DNA of 64,000 nt from Haematobia irritans (GCF_050003625.1 NC_134400.1:189439726-189503725), one strand, 5' to 3'; shown: positions 46,801 through 55,039, counted from the first letter of the stretch. A program made the numbers and translations. Notes: generated by a model from the letters alone, not told the origin.

Positions 46801-49800
46801 TACCAAAATTTTATTTCTATAGAAAATTGTGTCAAAATTTTATTTCTATAGAAAATGTTGTCAAAATTTTATTTCTATAGAAAATTTTGTCAAAATTTTA
46901 TTTCTATAGAAAATTTTGTCAAAATTTTATTTCTATAGAAAATTTTGTCAAAATTTTATTTCTATAGAAAATTTTGTCAAAATTTTATTTTTTGTCAAAA
47001 TTTTATTTCTATAGAAAATTTTGTCAAAATTTTTGTTCTATAGAAAATTTTGTCAAAATTTTTGTTCTATAGAAAATTTTGTCAAAATTATATTTCTATA
47101 GAAAATTTTGTCAAAATTTTATTTCTATAGAAAATTTTGTCAAAATTTTATTTCTATAGAAAATTTTGTCAAAATTTTATTTCTATAGAAAAATTTGTCA
47201 AAATTTTATTTCTATAGAAAATTTTGTCAAAATTTTTGTTCTATAGAAAATTTTCTCAAAATTTTATTTCTATAGAAAATTTTGTCAAAATTTTATTTCT
47301 ATAGAAAATTTTGTCAAAATTTTATTTCTATAGAAAATTTTGTCAAAATTTTATTTCTATAGAAAATTTTGTCAAAATTTTATTTCTATAGAAAATTTTG
47401 TCAAAATTTTATTTCTATAGAAAATTTTGTTAAAATTTTATTTGTGTAGAAAATTTTATTTCTATAGAAAATTTTGTCCAAATTTTATTTCTATAGAAAA
47501 TTTTGTCAAAATTTTATTTCTATAGAAAATTTTGTCAAAATTTTAGTTCTATAGAAAATGTTGTCAAAATCTTTGATCTATAGAAAATTTTGTCAAAATT
47601 TTTGTTCTATAGAAAATTTTGTCAAAATTTGATTTCTATAAAAAATTTTGTCAAACTTAATTATACACGTATTTAATCGGCCTTTTTTAGTTTAATATAT
47701 ACCACGTATGGACTACCTTGCAATTAAAAAGACGGTGTTAAGAAGTTTTAAAATACCTTGCCATCGGCAAGTGTTACCGCAACCCAAGTAATTCGATTGT
47801 GGATGACAGTTTTGAGTAGAAATTTCTACGCAATCCATGGTGGAGTGTACATAAGCTTCGGCCTGGCCGAACTTACGGCCGTATATACTTGTTAATTACT
47901 GAAAATGTTTTAGGTAATAATTTAAAAGTTAAAAATGTAACGAATTTTTTCTGGACAGCAGACACCCACTTATGTTTTTTGAAACACTTTTTTACGAGTA
48001 TATGGCACCTCCAAGATGCTATGACATTTTTTGATATAAGAAATAGTTTTATAAACCCCTGACTTACCTAAAACATTTCTCTCCTTCATGGGTTTTAACA
48101 TGCATCTTGTAGGAATAACGATCTGGACATTCTTTACCACAACGTTTACAAGTAACAGGATTGTCGGTGTTGTGCAATTTTTGTATATGTAAACGTAAAT
48201 CGTTTTTGCGGCCGCATGTCGTTGGACATAGATGACACTGGAATACCGGTTTATCGTTAACCGAATGTATAAGTCGATGATATTTCAATGAATTCGATTG
48301 GGTAAATCGTGCATGACATATATCGCATTCATAGGGTTTTTCGCCTGTGTGTGTCCTCATATGGCGTTTCAATTTGAATGTGTCTGGAGAGGCATATGTG
48401 CAATGAGGACATTGGTAGGGCCTGAAAAGGTAAACATTATAATTGATGTAATTTAGAGAATAGGTTTGGTTTTATAAAATACTATTTTTCTTTTCTTTGA
48501 ATAATTGCCGATAGTCTTACCTCTCTCCTGTATGACAACGTATATGACGACGTAATTTACTCAATTCTACACTGCTATAGTCACATTCGGTACATTTGTG
48601 TGGTTTAATACCGGTATGACGATATCGTCTATGCCTTGTCAACTCTCCCGATGTGGTAAATGACATTTCACAATCTTCACATTTGTAAGGTTTATTACCC
48701 AAATGGGTATTTATGTGATTTATAAGAGATACATTGGTTTTGAAGCCTCTTTCACAAACGGAACATTTAAAAGGACGAGTTTCATTGTGTGTATTGAGAT
48801 GACGTGTTAAAAGGAATTTCTTGGGCGAACTATAATCACACGTTGGACATTTATATTCACCATCAGCATTGGGAGCGATTGGCTTAACAAAACCCTTAGT
48901 TTTAACCAGATGAGCATCTTTTTCATCAATAGTAAAATCAGGATCATCAACATTTTTTTCGGTTTCATCCAACTCATAAACTTGTTCATCGTTTTCCACA
49001 TCGGAATTAAATGTTTGATCTATCGAAGATGTCGTTGTAATATTGGATTTATTTTTTGTCGATCTATTTTTTGGTATATTTATGAATTCTTCAACAGATT
49101 CTATCTTAACTTTGGAAGTATCAGGGTTTTGTTTGGCAGATTTCGTAGATTTAATGGAGCTATCGGTTTTTTTGGGTTGTAGAAATTTCGTTATTGTTGA
49201 TTGATTCTTTAAATTTCTTGGAGTTTTCGATGGACCATCGCTCTTTTTGGGCAAATCCTTTTTACTGGGTGTTTCGGGGTTTTTATCGACATTATTCGAT
49301 TTCGTTTGTGTCTTTTGTTTCTTTGGAGATTTTGGTGGACTAGAGACTGTAAGAAAACAAAAGAGATATATTATAATTTATTATCTATAATAGATTACTG
49401 ATGAAAATCGAAGGCAATCAGGAGGAAAATGTGATTATATAAGGGGAAAAATATTGGGAGACCTAAAGAATAATAAGGTTTCGAAACTTTCAGAAATGTC
49501 GCTAGAGCATATTGGACTTTTTGCGATAAGAAGTAAGTTTTGCCGTTTGATCCAAGAGGAATTTACTAGTAGGTTATGATAGTTATATTGGCAGCCTGTT
49601 ACATCAAGGTCATATCGTCCATTCATTCCATTATGATACCACAGTTTGCGAACTTTCTTGTTGTTGTTGTTGTAGCCCCTGGGTATTTATGTATGAAAAG
49701 AACAATTAGGGAAAATAAAAGACAAAACAAATTATAGGGGTTAGACATTTAAGCTTCAACATCCAGCTCGAGGAAGCGAGCTGCCTCTACTGGATGAGTC

Positions 49801-51875
49801 CAGAGTGAAATAGTTGTCACGTATGTCGGCTTAGCAGGACACGCGAAGAGATGCCTCGTAATGTGTGGCGACTGTCCACAATTCGGGCAGACATCCTGAA
49901 TTGCCGAGTTCAGAAGGGAGAGGTAACTATTTAAGTACCTGGAGACCCCCGATCTTAGCTGTGATCGCACCGACCTGGTTTCTCTAGGAAGCAATCTCTC
50001 ATCGTCGCTGATAGATGGTGGACTTCTCGCCAGCAAAATGCTGCACAGGTAAGAATATATTGCCTTCTGAACCTGTCATCGCCGATCAAGTGGTGTGTTG
50101 ACTGGATAAATTTTCTAAAATCAAACCGAATGGGCTTGCTTGTTTCGTTTGGTACCCTCCTGGTTGTGACGTGGTTTGGGTAGTTTATCAGATGCTGTTG
50201 GATGAGGTGAGTGCAGTGTTGCCTCACCAATAGCGTTTTGGCCTCGTGTTGCTGCGTAATCGATAAGGTCCCCTTAACCAATAGACTCATAGGTCTTTTG
50301 TATCGTCTCTTCATATTTCCCCCAGGTGCTACTAGCCAATGCCTTCAGGGTCTTGTTTCTACTCCCAACGTTCTTAGCTACTATTTCCGCATGTTTACTA
50401 AAGAGGAACAGGTTATTACAACAACAACAAGACTTGGAACACAAGTCTTGTTGTTGTTGTAACATTGTGTTGTTTCATCAACCGTTTTGTGTTGCAATAT
50501 GGAAACATTAGTTTGTGTGTTCAAATCGAGGAACTCAGCGACCAAAGAGGGATGCATACAGAATGATCTGGTGGTGAGACGGGTAGATTTAGCGGGATAA
50601 GGGACAATATGACGCTCGATTAGAGATAGACATGTTAGCTACGCAGCTGATAAATATAAATTAAGGCCTGATCTTAGTTTAGTCCGCCACACCTTTTCTC
50701 CGATGCTATGGGCGGTGGTTGGACTCCGAGAATTAACCTGTTAGCTTCTGGAAAGAAAGAGACCTCCCACGGCAGACTAGTAGTTGGGTAGTTTAAGCCC
50801 AATTAAGATCAGGCCGCCTCAATTGCTACCTATCAGTGGTTAAGTTAGGTTAGGTGGCAGCCCGATGTATCAGACTCACTTAGACTATTCAGTCCATTGT
50901 GATACCACATTGGTGAACTTCTCTCTTATCACTGAGTGATGCCCTATTCCATGTTAAGCTCAATGACAAGGAACCTCCTTTTTATAGCCGAGTCCGAACG
51001 GCGTTCCACATTGCAGTGAAACCACTTAGAGAAGCTTTGAAACCCTCAGAAATATTACCAGCATTACTGAGGTGGGATAATCCACCGCTGAAAAACTTTT
51101 AGGTGTTCGGTCGAAGCAGGAACATAACCCACGACCTTGTGTATGCAAGGCGGGCATGCTAACCATTGCACCACGGTGGCTCCCTATCAGTGGTTGATAG
51201 CAGCGTAGCTGAAATATGTCCAATTCGCAACCAAGGGCCACATGACACGCGTCAACTTTTCTCTTGTCCAGCTAAACCAACCCGACTTACCACCAAATCA
51301 CTCTGGACACACCCCACCTTAGTCGCAGAGTTCCTCGATCTGGCTACAAACTGAAGTACCTAAGCATATAACATGAAATGGATGGATGAAATCACAATAA
51401 ACTGTTACAACAACAACCTGGTAGCTTCTCAACACTACAGCTTCAATATTCTCATGAATACAATTCAAACCTCCCTCTATAATTATTCAAAAAATTTAGA
51501 AATATAACAAAAAAACTTACGCTCTTTCCTTTTCCGTTTAACAACATCAGTCACTTTCGCTATAGGTTTGGCTTTGGTTACAGGTTTCACTTGTATTGCT
51601 TTTTTGCCACTTTGGTAATAGTAATTGCCATCAGCATCCATGAATATGGTACCATCTTCTAACTCGACGTCATCTAAAATATCATCATCGTTGGCATTAG
51701 CAGGGGCATCTTCTCCTTCGGCTTCCTCCTCGTCGACATCATCATCATCATGATCAACGGTTTCAGTTTTTTGGCCTTGTTTAATCTTTTTGGGACTTAA
51801 AGAAATGAATTCAACTTCCTCAATTTCCTTGTCTATATTCTCTAAATACGATTCCAAATCTGAGTCAGCGGCCAT
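34818..51875 (-). CDS. CTCF: CTCF, 11-zinc-finger insulator protein (whole gene, six coding exons)
   Basis: Nuclear DNA-binding architectural protein that binds insulators and, in flies, works with cofactors such as CP190. Coding exons (minus): 51875-51521, 49346-48521, 48421-48068, 44833-44040, 35020-34962, 34889-34818. Each junction has GT donors (GTAAGT or close) and AG acceptors. Phases carry over as 1, 2, 2, 1 and 0 bases, summing to 2460 bases = 819 codons plus stop, almost exactly the length I know for the Drosophila protein (818). Eleven C2H2 fingers span about residues 283-598. Finger order and linkers match CTCF, for example TSGELTRHRR in finger 3, KLKRHMRTHTGEKPYEC between fingers 5 and 6, ICHARFTQS in finger 6 and FRQKQLL in finger 10. 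The N-terminus is acidic then basic; the C-terminus is very acidic. No lesion is seen, so the gene looks functional. Introns: 2174, 99, 3234, 9019 and 72 bp; the three long ones are filled with repeats. Confidence 0.96.
34962..35020 (-). CDS. CTCF: CTCF coding exon 5 (59 bp microexon-sized)
   Basis: Acceptor caactttcag|ATAC, donor TTTGAT|GTAAGT. With the carried A it encodes 20 residues (NTSQTQTALKAITEDCFGFD). Recognised from frame continuity across intron 4 and clean splice sites. Its distance from exon 4, across about 7 kb of 29-bp repeats and a LINE, makes it easy to miss in automatic annotation. Confidence 0.88.
35197..35274 (+). other. Diverged left terminus of the CTCF intron-4 array
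   Basis: ccacttacgccaaaaataat then ctaccaaaatttaag, matching the terminal block next to the arrays at 20339-20369 and 46775-46808 (CCAAAAATAATCTACCA) but with the CTCGAG part altered. Confidence 0.5.
35275..41437 (+). repeat. CTCF: 29-bp repeat array in CTCF intron 4, about 210 units
   Basis: The largest array, 6.2 kb, well conserved. Several multi-unit duplications are readable: the variant tttgtattaaaaatttt followed by tatagaagattttg at 36193 recurs 348 bp (12 units) later at 36541 with all neighbouring variants. A block with ctctagaaaatttt at 40279 recurs exactly 551 bp (19 units) later at 40830. A block with tttttttagaacattttg and tttgtatagaattttgtc near 38253 recurs near 39781. The array is interrupted by a LINE (41438-42845). 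It is transcribed as intron of CTCF in the opposite orientation. Confidence 0.97.
41438..42845 (-). mobile_element. 5'-truncated non-LTR retrotransposon inside the CTCF intron-4 array
   Basis: Contains the downstream half of a reverse transcriptase and a 3' UTR of about 300 bp ending in gattaaataaagatgaatatg next to array units. The 5' end is truncated within the polymerase domain at about 42845, where array units resume. It lies in the same orientation as CTCF. No target duplication is readable because the target is repetitive. Confidence 0.88.
41748..42845 (-). pseudogene. Reverse transcriptase fragment with YVDD and a frameshift
   Basis: From 42845 one frame reads AALDLSKAFDSVDHN, the first catalytic Asp block, to about 42660. 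The frame then shifts to the one carrying GPQGSILRPILFTLYVND and AIYVDDIQLL, and stays open to 41748 (about 300 codons) through the thumb and C-terminal region (FSISSHTFKDRLILHFHNNR). The catalytic box is YVDD rather than YADD/FADD. The upstream polymerase motifs and the endonuclease are absent. Resembles CR1/jockey-group LINEs; a different family from the one at 30226-33740. Confidence 0.85.
42846..43465 (+). repeat. 29-bp repeat array, continuation after the LINE, about 21 units
   Basis: Resumes with aagtttgtcaaagttttatt and carries the same variants (agaacattttttcaaaa, aaaaatttgttaacattt) as the part left of the LINE, so both are one array split by the insertion. Confidence 0.95.
43466..44039. 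other. Unique part of CTCF intron 4 before the exon-4 donor
   Basis: Contains taccaatctaccaaacag and ttggtagaattctatcaac, echoing the taccaaa-rich edges of other arrays, then AT-rich sequence with several tcgac words. No gene. Confidence 0.45.
44040..44833 (-). CDS. CTCF: CTCF coding exon 4 (fingers 9-11 and acidic tail)
   Basis: Acceptor tttattctag|ATGC, donor AGAA|GTAAGT. Encodes residue 512 to 776 plus one base of 777: fingers 9 (about 511-533), 10 (539-562, FRQKQLLSRHMKIYH) and 11 (576-598). A long tail follows, dominated by Glu/Asp/Tyr (EEYGEENEEYIYEEVDDED) and ending in a basic KKPKRSERS. Upstream frame beyond the acceptor (to 44952) is intron. The next exon is 9 kb away. Confidence 0.95.
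45027..45285. mobile_element. Compact CACA-type MITE, 259 bp, in CTCF intron 3
   Basis: Starts CACAGAAAAAAAAAATTCAC and ends AAAAAAAAAATTTTGTGTG, with internal caattgagttttaaa, ttaattgattcaacaaatt and ggatcaattaatttcgtgg. It is the shortest complete copy here and an empty-site control for the element at 12792-15196. Flanking TA is not visible. Confidence 0.75.
45286..45779. other. CTCF intron 3, no feature recognised
   Basis: AT-rich intronic sequence between a MITE and a dispersed-repeat fragment. Confidence 0.4.
45780..46100 (+). repeat. Diverged fragment of the GACGG dispersed repeat
   Basis: Carries aagggactttgctcctcc, gtgccaagtttccaaccaat, cgcttgttttgttccaagtt, acagacggacggacatgac and ataagggtataaactgc in the order found near the 3' end of the repeat at 12838-14995. 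It abuts an inverted copy starting at 46108. Confidence 0.65.
46108..46774 (-). repeat. GACGG dispersed repeat, 3' part, interrupted by a 29-bp-array element
   Basis: Reverse complement of the terminal block of the repeat at 12838-14995 (ataccctccaccatagg, acacatcgaaatattgctc, gtccgtccgtctg), then fewer tandem units. It is cut at ttggtccatatcggttcata by the array element at about 46772-47700 and resumes at about 47701-47893 (gtggatgacagttttg, ggcctggccgaacttacggc, gtatatacttg). Confidence 0.8.
46772..47700 (+). mobile_element. 29-bp-array element (about 30 units) with left terminus CATGGTTGCCACTCGAG
   Basis: The left terminus at 46772-46808 (CATGGTTGCCACTCGAG then tcaaaaataatctacc) is followed directly by plus-type 29-bp units to about 47660. 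The right end (cttaattatacacgtattt) lacks the usual GGCAACCCTG block, so the copy is truncated or its end diverged. It sits inside the inverted GACGG repeat within CTCF intron 3. Confidence 0.75.
47701..47893 (-). repeat. GACGG dispersed repeat, 5' part
   Basis: Reads inverted: ggattgcgtagaaatttcta, ggccgaagcttatgtac and caagtatatacggccgtaag, matching 12838-13010. Together with 46108-46774 it is one element split by a 29-bp array. Confidence 0.75.
48068..48421 (-). CDS. CTCF: CTCF coding exon 3 (fingers 5-8)
   Basis: Acceptor ccttttcag|GCCC and donor TTTTAG|GTAAGT. Encodes the rest of Arg394 to residue 511: fingers 5 (YQCPHC…HMRTH), 6 (YECDIC…HRLIH), 7 (FQCHLC…HIQKLH) and 8 (VTCKRC…HVKTH). 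Fingers 4-7 form the DNA-recognition core of the family. Only 99 bp separate it from exon 2, one of the two short introns. Confidence 0.95.
48521..49346 (-). CDS. CTCF: CTCF coding exon 2 (linker and fingers 1-4)
   Basis: Acceptor tttgttttcttacag|TCTC, donor GAGAG|GTAAGA. Encodes residues 119-393 and two bases of 394: a Lys/Ser/Thr/Pro-rich low-complexity part, an acidic patch (DETEKNVDDPDFTIDEKD), then fingers 1-4 (about 283-305, 311-333, 339-362, 368-390), each with complete Cys2His2. Finger 1 has FLLTRHLNTH and finger 3 TSGELTRHRRYRH, as in CTCF of other animals. Confidence 0.95.
49660..50435 (-). mobile_element. Decayed LINE fragment in CTCF intron 1 (family related to 30226-33740)
   Basis: On the minus strand, short open pieces correspond to the part after the polymerase core (FSKHAEIVAKNVGSRNKTLK, STWGKYEETIQKTYESIG), then LRSGVSRYLNSYLSLLNSA and the C-terminal CPNCGQSPHITRHLFACP and FLELDVEA. 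A 3' UTR and a GTT/CAA tail at 49661-49678 follow. Many frame breaks. The same family lies on the plus strand at 55040-55815. Confidence 0.8.
50416..50462. repeat. Perfect 21-bp inverted repeat built from LINE tails
   Basis: TTACAACAACAACAAGACTTG, a 5-base loop (gaaca) and the exact complement. The arms are the CAA-type 3' tail of a minus-strand LINE and its mirror, so the hairpin likely arose by insertion beside an existing tail. Confidence 0.8.
50463..50755 (-). mobile_element. LINE 3' fragment (family of 30226-33740), minus strand
   Basis: Parallel to 30290-30600: gaggaactcagcgaccaaag, gaatgatctggtggtgaga, gacatgttagctacgcagct, ctatgggcggtggttggac. Degenerate, with the CAA tail at its low-coordinate end. 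Confidence 0.75.
50756..51418 (+). mobile_element. LINE 3' fragment (same family), plus strand, split by a SINE
   Basis: gagacctcccacggcagact and gcccaattaagatcaggc (50762-50840), then after the SINE tggttgatagcagcgtagct, cttgtccagctaaaccaac, ctctggacacaccccacctt and a 3' end cacaataaactgttacaaca. It stands head-to-head with the preceding minus-strand fragment. Confidence 0.8.
50842..51182 (-). repeat. Full-length tRNA-derived SINE with 13-bp target-site duplication
   Basis: About 341 bp. On the minus strand the head is gggagccaccgtggtgcaat with an A-box-like TGGTGCAATGGTTAGC, and 45 bases on comes a B-box-like GGGTTATGTTCC (GGGTTCGATTCC in other copies). Next is a body shared by all copies and a tail CCACCTAACCTAACTT. 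Flanked by a 13-bp duplication cctatcagtggtt (50829-50841 and 51183-51195). It is inserted in the plus-strand LINE fragment, which is continuous once it is removed. RNA polymerase III promoter boxes, tRNA-like head and long duplication define a SINE mobilised by a LINE. Confidence 0.92.
51521..51875 (-). CDS. CTCF: CTCF coding exon 1 (N-terminal acidic region)
   Basis: Starts at the first ATG (51875-51873), context ttcataATGG, MAADSDLESYLENIDKE. Encodes residues 1-118 plus one base of codon 119: a short Leu/Glu-rich N-terminus, an Asp/Glu-rich stretch (HDDDDVDEEEAEGED), then LEDGTIFMDADGNYYYQ and a basic end VVKRKRKE. The donor is GAGC|GTAAGT at 51520. No zinc fingers are in this exon. A frame continuing past the donor is intronic. 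Confidence 0.93.
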
Positions 51876-52660
51876 TATGAACTAAAACCGGAAAGAATTA
51901 AAATTGAATAACAATTCAAATTAAAAAGTTTGTCAGCCCAAATCCAGGCCATTGAAAATTGTTCCCAGATGTCGTAACAGAACTTACTTAGTAGTGACAG
52001 TATAGTCCGCAAATTTATGTAGCCATGAGGCGAAAATTGATACTTACAACGTGTGGTGGCGCTTTTTGTTATTGATTTTCTGCGCCCAATTTTCCAAACG
52101 AATAGCAAAAGCAAAGAACTGGATTGTTTTTAATATAACTTTGAGTATTTTGTTTTCTTCTCGTTATATTTTACAAGATCTGGCCTTAATATAAATGCAA
52201 AATATTATATTTTAGCTTGATTTTTATTAATCTTTTCCCACTAATATCCGCAAGAGTGTATCTGTTGCAGCTGTTTATCAGAATGCGATGAAAAGCAAAA
52301 GCATGAACAGGGTTGTATTTTTGTGTTTTAATATGCGTAGTGGCAACACTGTGGAAAGAAATTAATTGTATTAACAATAAGTTAATGCAACTTACCCTAA
52401 CAAATTGAATGTTTGCAGTGCATATTATATTTCATTTTATTAGGTAAACATTTGTGTAGCTATATTAAATAATTGATAAACAATACAAGATGGCGTTAGG
52501 TTACAACATACAATTTGTCTTTAACAACATTGGCAACATCTAGGCGGCGTCATGTTTAGTGTTATGAAGTTAGTTAAAATGTAACGTATTGCGCAAACGT
52601 AGCGTGTAAAGGGCTGTTCACACAAGCAAATTTACAGCTAATTGCCCATATCTAAAAGAA
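51876..52660. promoter_or_regulatory. 5' flank of CTCF; promoter expected here
   Basis: No other gene lies between the CTCF start codon and the MITE beginning at 52661, so the 5' UTR and promoter probably lie in this about 0.8 kb. I cannot point to a specific TATA or initiator element with confidence. Open frames at 51875-52114 and 52186-52377 (minus) have no recognisable motif. Confidence 0.35.
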
Positions 52661-52874
52661 CTGAGAATGAAGCCGCCTAGTCGCGCCGCTGATTTTAGCC
52701 GCCGCCGACCCTTTTTGGCAGTCAACGCCGCCGCCAAATATGTCGACTCATCCCGACTCAAATTTAGCCGCCAATTAATCAAAAATGTTTATTAAAAATA
52801 TAAAAATGGATTAATAATTGTTGTGTTTTCTGCCAAAATTTCGAACTTTGGATCCACAATTATTCAATATTAGT

Positions 52875-53304
52875 GTGTAAATATAACCATAGCGATATGC
52901 GGTAGGCGAACACTTATTTATGTGTATTTCTTATGGGAAGCCCAAAATCCGCGACGGAATACCGTGACGGCTAGCGGCGTGTCGCTAAATTAAAACTTAT
53001 TCTAACTCCTTGGCGAAAACTGGTATAGTGTTGCCATCGCTTATCAATTTTTTTAACTCACCACTAGGAATTGCTGTTGCCTGGACACGTGTAGATTATT
53101 TTTTTCTTGAACTAACTCAACAAATAACAAGGCATTGTATGTTTTTATTCAACTTCATTGTCTAATATTGTCAAAGCATGCTGTTTTGACAACAAATACG
53201 CTAGGAAACGTGAAAAAGGGAATTATTCGCCGTCAAGCTTATTGTATTTGCCGTTGCGGCAAAAATGTTTCGCCTACCGCCTATCGCTATGGTTATATTT
53301 ACAC
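52875..53304. mobile_element. 430-bp inverted-repeat element (GTGTAAATATAACCATAGCG)
   Basis: Both ends read inward as GTGTAAATATAACCATAGCG followed by at(a/t or g)gcggtaggcgaa, about 36 bp with one or two mismatches (52875-52910 and 53269-53304). Next to the ends lie tattag(t) on the left and ttag on the right, a possible 3-4 bp duplication. The interior has no transposase. A diverged end of the family occurs at 6683-6705. I do not recognise the superfamily. Confidence 0.75.
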
Positions 53305-53414
53305 TTAGGTTTCTATAATAATTTCGAATCTTGCTCAAAAGATTTGAATGATATGTAAATTTGATTGTAAGATTGTTTGTACAATTTATCTCATCACGAT
53401 TCAGATATCCTAAA

Positions 53415-53832
53415 CAGAGAATGAAGCCGCCGAGTCGCGCCGACCATTTTTTGCCAGTCGACGCCGCCGCCGAATATGGCGACTCATCTCGACTCAAATT
53501 TAGCCGCCAATTAATCAAAAATGTCGATTTAAATCAGAAAAATTTATATATAATTGTCGTATTTTGTCCAAAATTTTGCACAACCAATCATATTTAAGCT
53601 GCTATAATAATTTAGCAAAAATTTAGCTCAGAAAATGTGAACGAAAAGTAAATTTGTTCGTAAGATAAGTTGTACAACTAATCTCATTACCATTCGATTA
53701 ACTTTTTTTATAATGGATAATTGGCCGCCGCCGATTGAACAAATTTATATCGGCTCAGCCGTCAAGCCGCCGCCGCCGGAGGCAAAAATTTAGTGTCCGC
53801 CGCCGACAAAAATGGGTCGGCTTCATTCTCTG
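53415..53832 (+). mobile_element. CAGAG-type hAT-like MITE, 418 bp, inserted in another copy of itself
   Basis: Ends CAGAGAATGAAGCCG and CGGCTTCATTCTCTG. Flanks atcctaaa (53407-53414) and atcctgaa (53833-53840) match at 7 of 8 positions. It interrupts the older copy 52661-53956. Confidence 0.88.
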
Positions 53833-53989
53833 ATCCTGAATTTGATTTTATAATGCATAAAGAATATACAAATTTGTATCGGCTTAACCGCCTCCGCCGG
53901 AGGCAAAATTTGAGTACCAGGCGCCGCCGATAAAAATGGGTCGGCTTCATTCTCTTCCAAGGAATGTTTTCGTTCGACTGAAATGCCAA

Positions 53990-54690
53990 AACAGTTCTTT
54001 TATAGCTTGGGCTTCCATAAACCGTATTTTTTTATTCGATTTGCCTAAAATTTGAAATCGATAGGTATTTTAGGACCACAAATAGGTGTGCCGAAAATGA
54101 TGCTTATCGGTCATTGTTTTGGTATAGCCCCCATATAGACCGATCTCCCCATTTTACTTCTTGGGCTTCCAGAAACCGTATTTTCAATCCGATTTGCCTC
54201 AAAATTGAAATCTGGAAGTATTTTAGTACCACAAATAGGTGTGCCGAAAATCGGGCGTATCGGTCCATGATTGGGTATGGCCCCCATATAGACCTGATAT
54301 TACTTCTTGGGCTTCTAGAAACCATAGTTTTTATCCAATTTGCCTTAAATATTAAATCTAGATGTTTTTTTAGAGCCACAAATAGGTGGTAGAGATTTTG
54401 ATGTATCTCCCTTATAAACCCGCCCTCCGATTTTGGATCTAGATTCTGTAGGGTTTTCAGAACCACATTTAGGTTGCTGCATTTTGTGTGTATCGGTACG
54501 TGTTTTTGGCATAGCACCCATATAGACTGATCTCCCGATGTAACTCCTTGGACTTATATAAACCGTAGTTGTTATCAAATTTGCCTGACAATTTAACGGA
54601 TTTAGTTTTCATCGGTCCATTTGGTAAGGCCTCAATATAGACCGATGTCACTTCTTGAGAGTGTAGAAGGCGCACTGACCATGATAATTG
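53990..54690 (-). repeat. Tandem repeat of about 170-180 bp units (CCCATATAGACCGAT)
   Basis: Four to five diverged units with agcccccatatagaccgat, ttcttgggcttccagaaacc, caatccgatttgcct and ttttagaaccacaaatagg-like words. The words recall the units at 13100-14700 read in reverse, so it is probably a distant relative of that repeat. The open frames here are not genes. Confidence 0.7.
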
Positions 54691-55039
54691 CATGAAACTG
54701 GTAACACAATTTCCACGTTTTATTTCTTCTAATCATTTGAATAAAGGGGGTAAAAAACTACAGGTTTTGGATTTCAAATAAAGGAGTTAGTTTATAATTT
54801 TCTTGCACATCTACACGAGTTGTTTGTGACTCCAGAATCTGATCTTCATAGATAGAATCTTTAAATTTATCTTCGGGAAGCGTACTGGTTGAACTGTAAT
54901 GGCCTCCTTTTTTTGGAATACTCACCGACTACCTTGACAAGAGTTAAAGGAATCCTGAATCGTCATTTAGTTGCAGAAAATGTGGATCCACAAGGCGAGG
55001 AATTTCGTGGACTTACACAAAGATAAGGAACAGCTGTTC
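54691..55039. other. No gene recognised
   Basis: Possibly the decayed 5' part of the LINE fragment that follows; no motif can be read with confidence. Confidence 0.35.

Larger units (their letters stand above)
52661..53956. mobile_element. CAGAG-type hAT-like MITE carrying two nested insertions
   Basis: Left end CTGAGAATGAAGCCGCC (one change from CAGAG) and right end gggtcggcttcattctct. The internal sequence follows the family consensus but is split by an inverted-repeat element (52875-53304) and by a second MITE of the same family (53415-53832). After removal of both, the pieces join in consensus order. No clear 8-bp duplication for the outer copy. Confidence 0.75.

Noticed and set aside
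48807..49182. Other-frame and antisense ORFs over CTCF exon 2 (also 44229-44495)
   Set aside because: Shadows of the CTCF coding sequence, whose frame is supported by zinc fingers and splice phases.
51120..51182. A tRNA gene on the minus strand (A and B boxes)
   Set aside because: The head lacks a proper acceptor stem and continues into a 340-bp SINE body with a target duplication; other copies share the same body.
53201..53597. Overlapping frames rich in Ala/Arg in the CCG-rich MITE (also 16550-16744 and 53762-53989)
   Set aside because: They translate the CCGCCG ends of the MITE and cross element boundaries.
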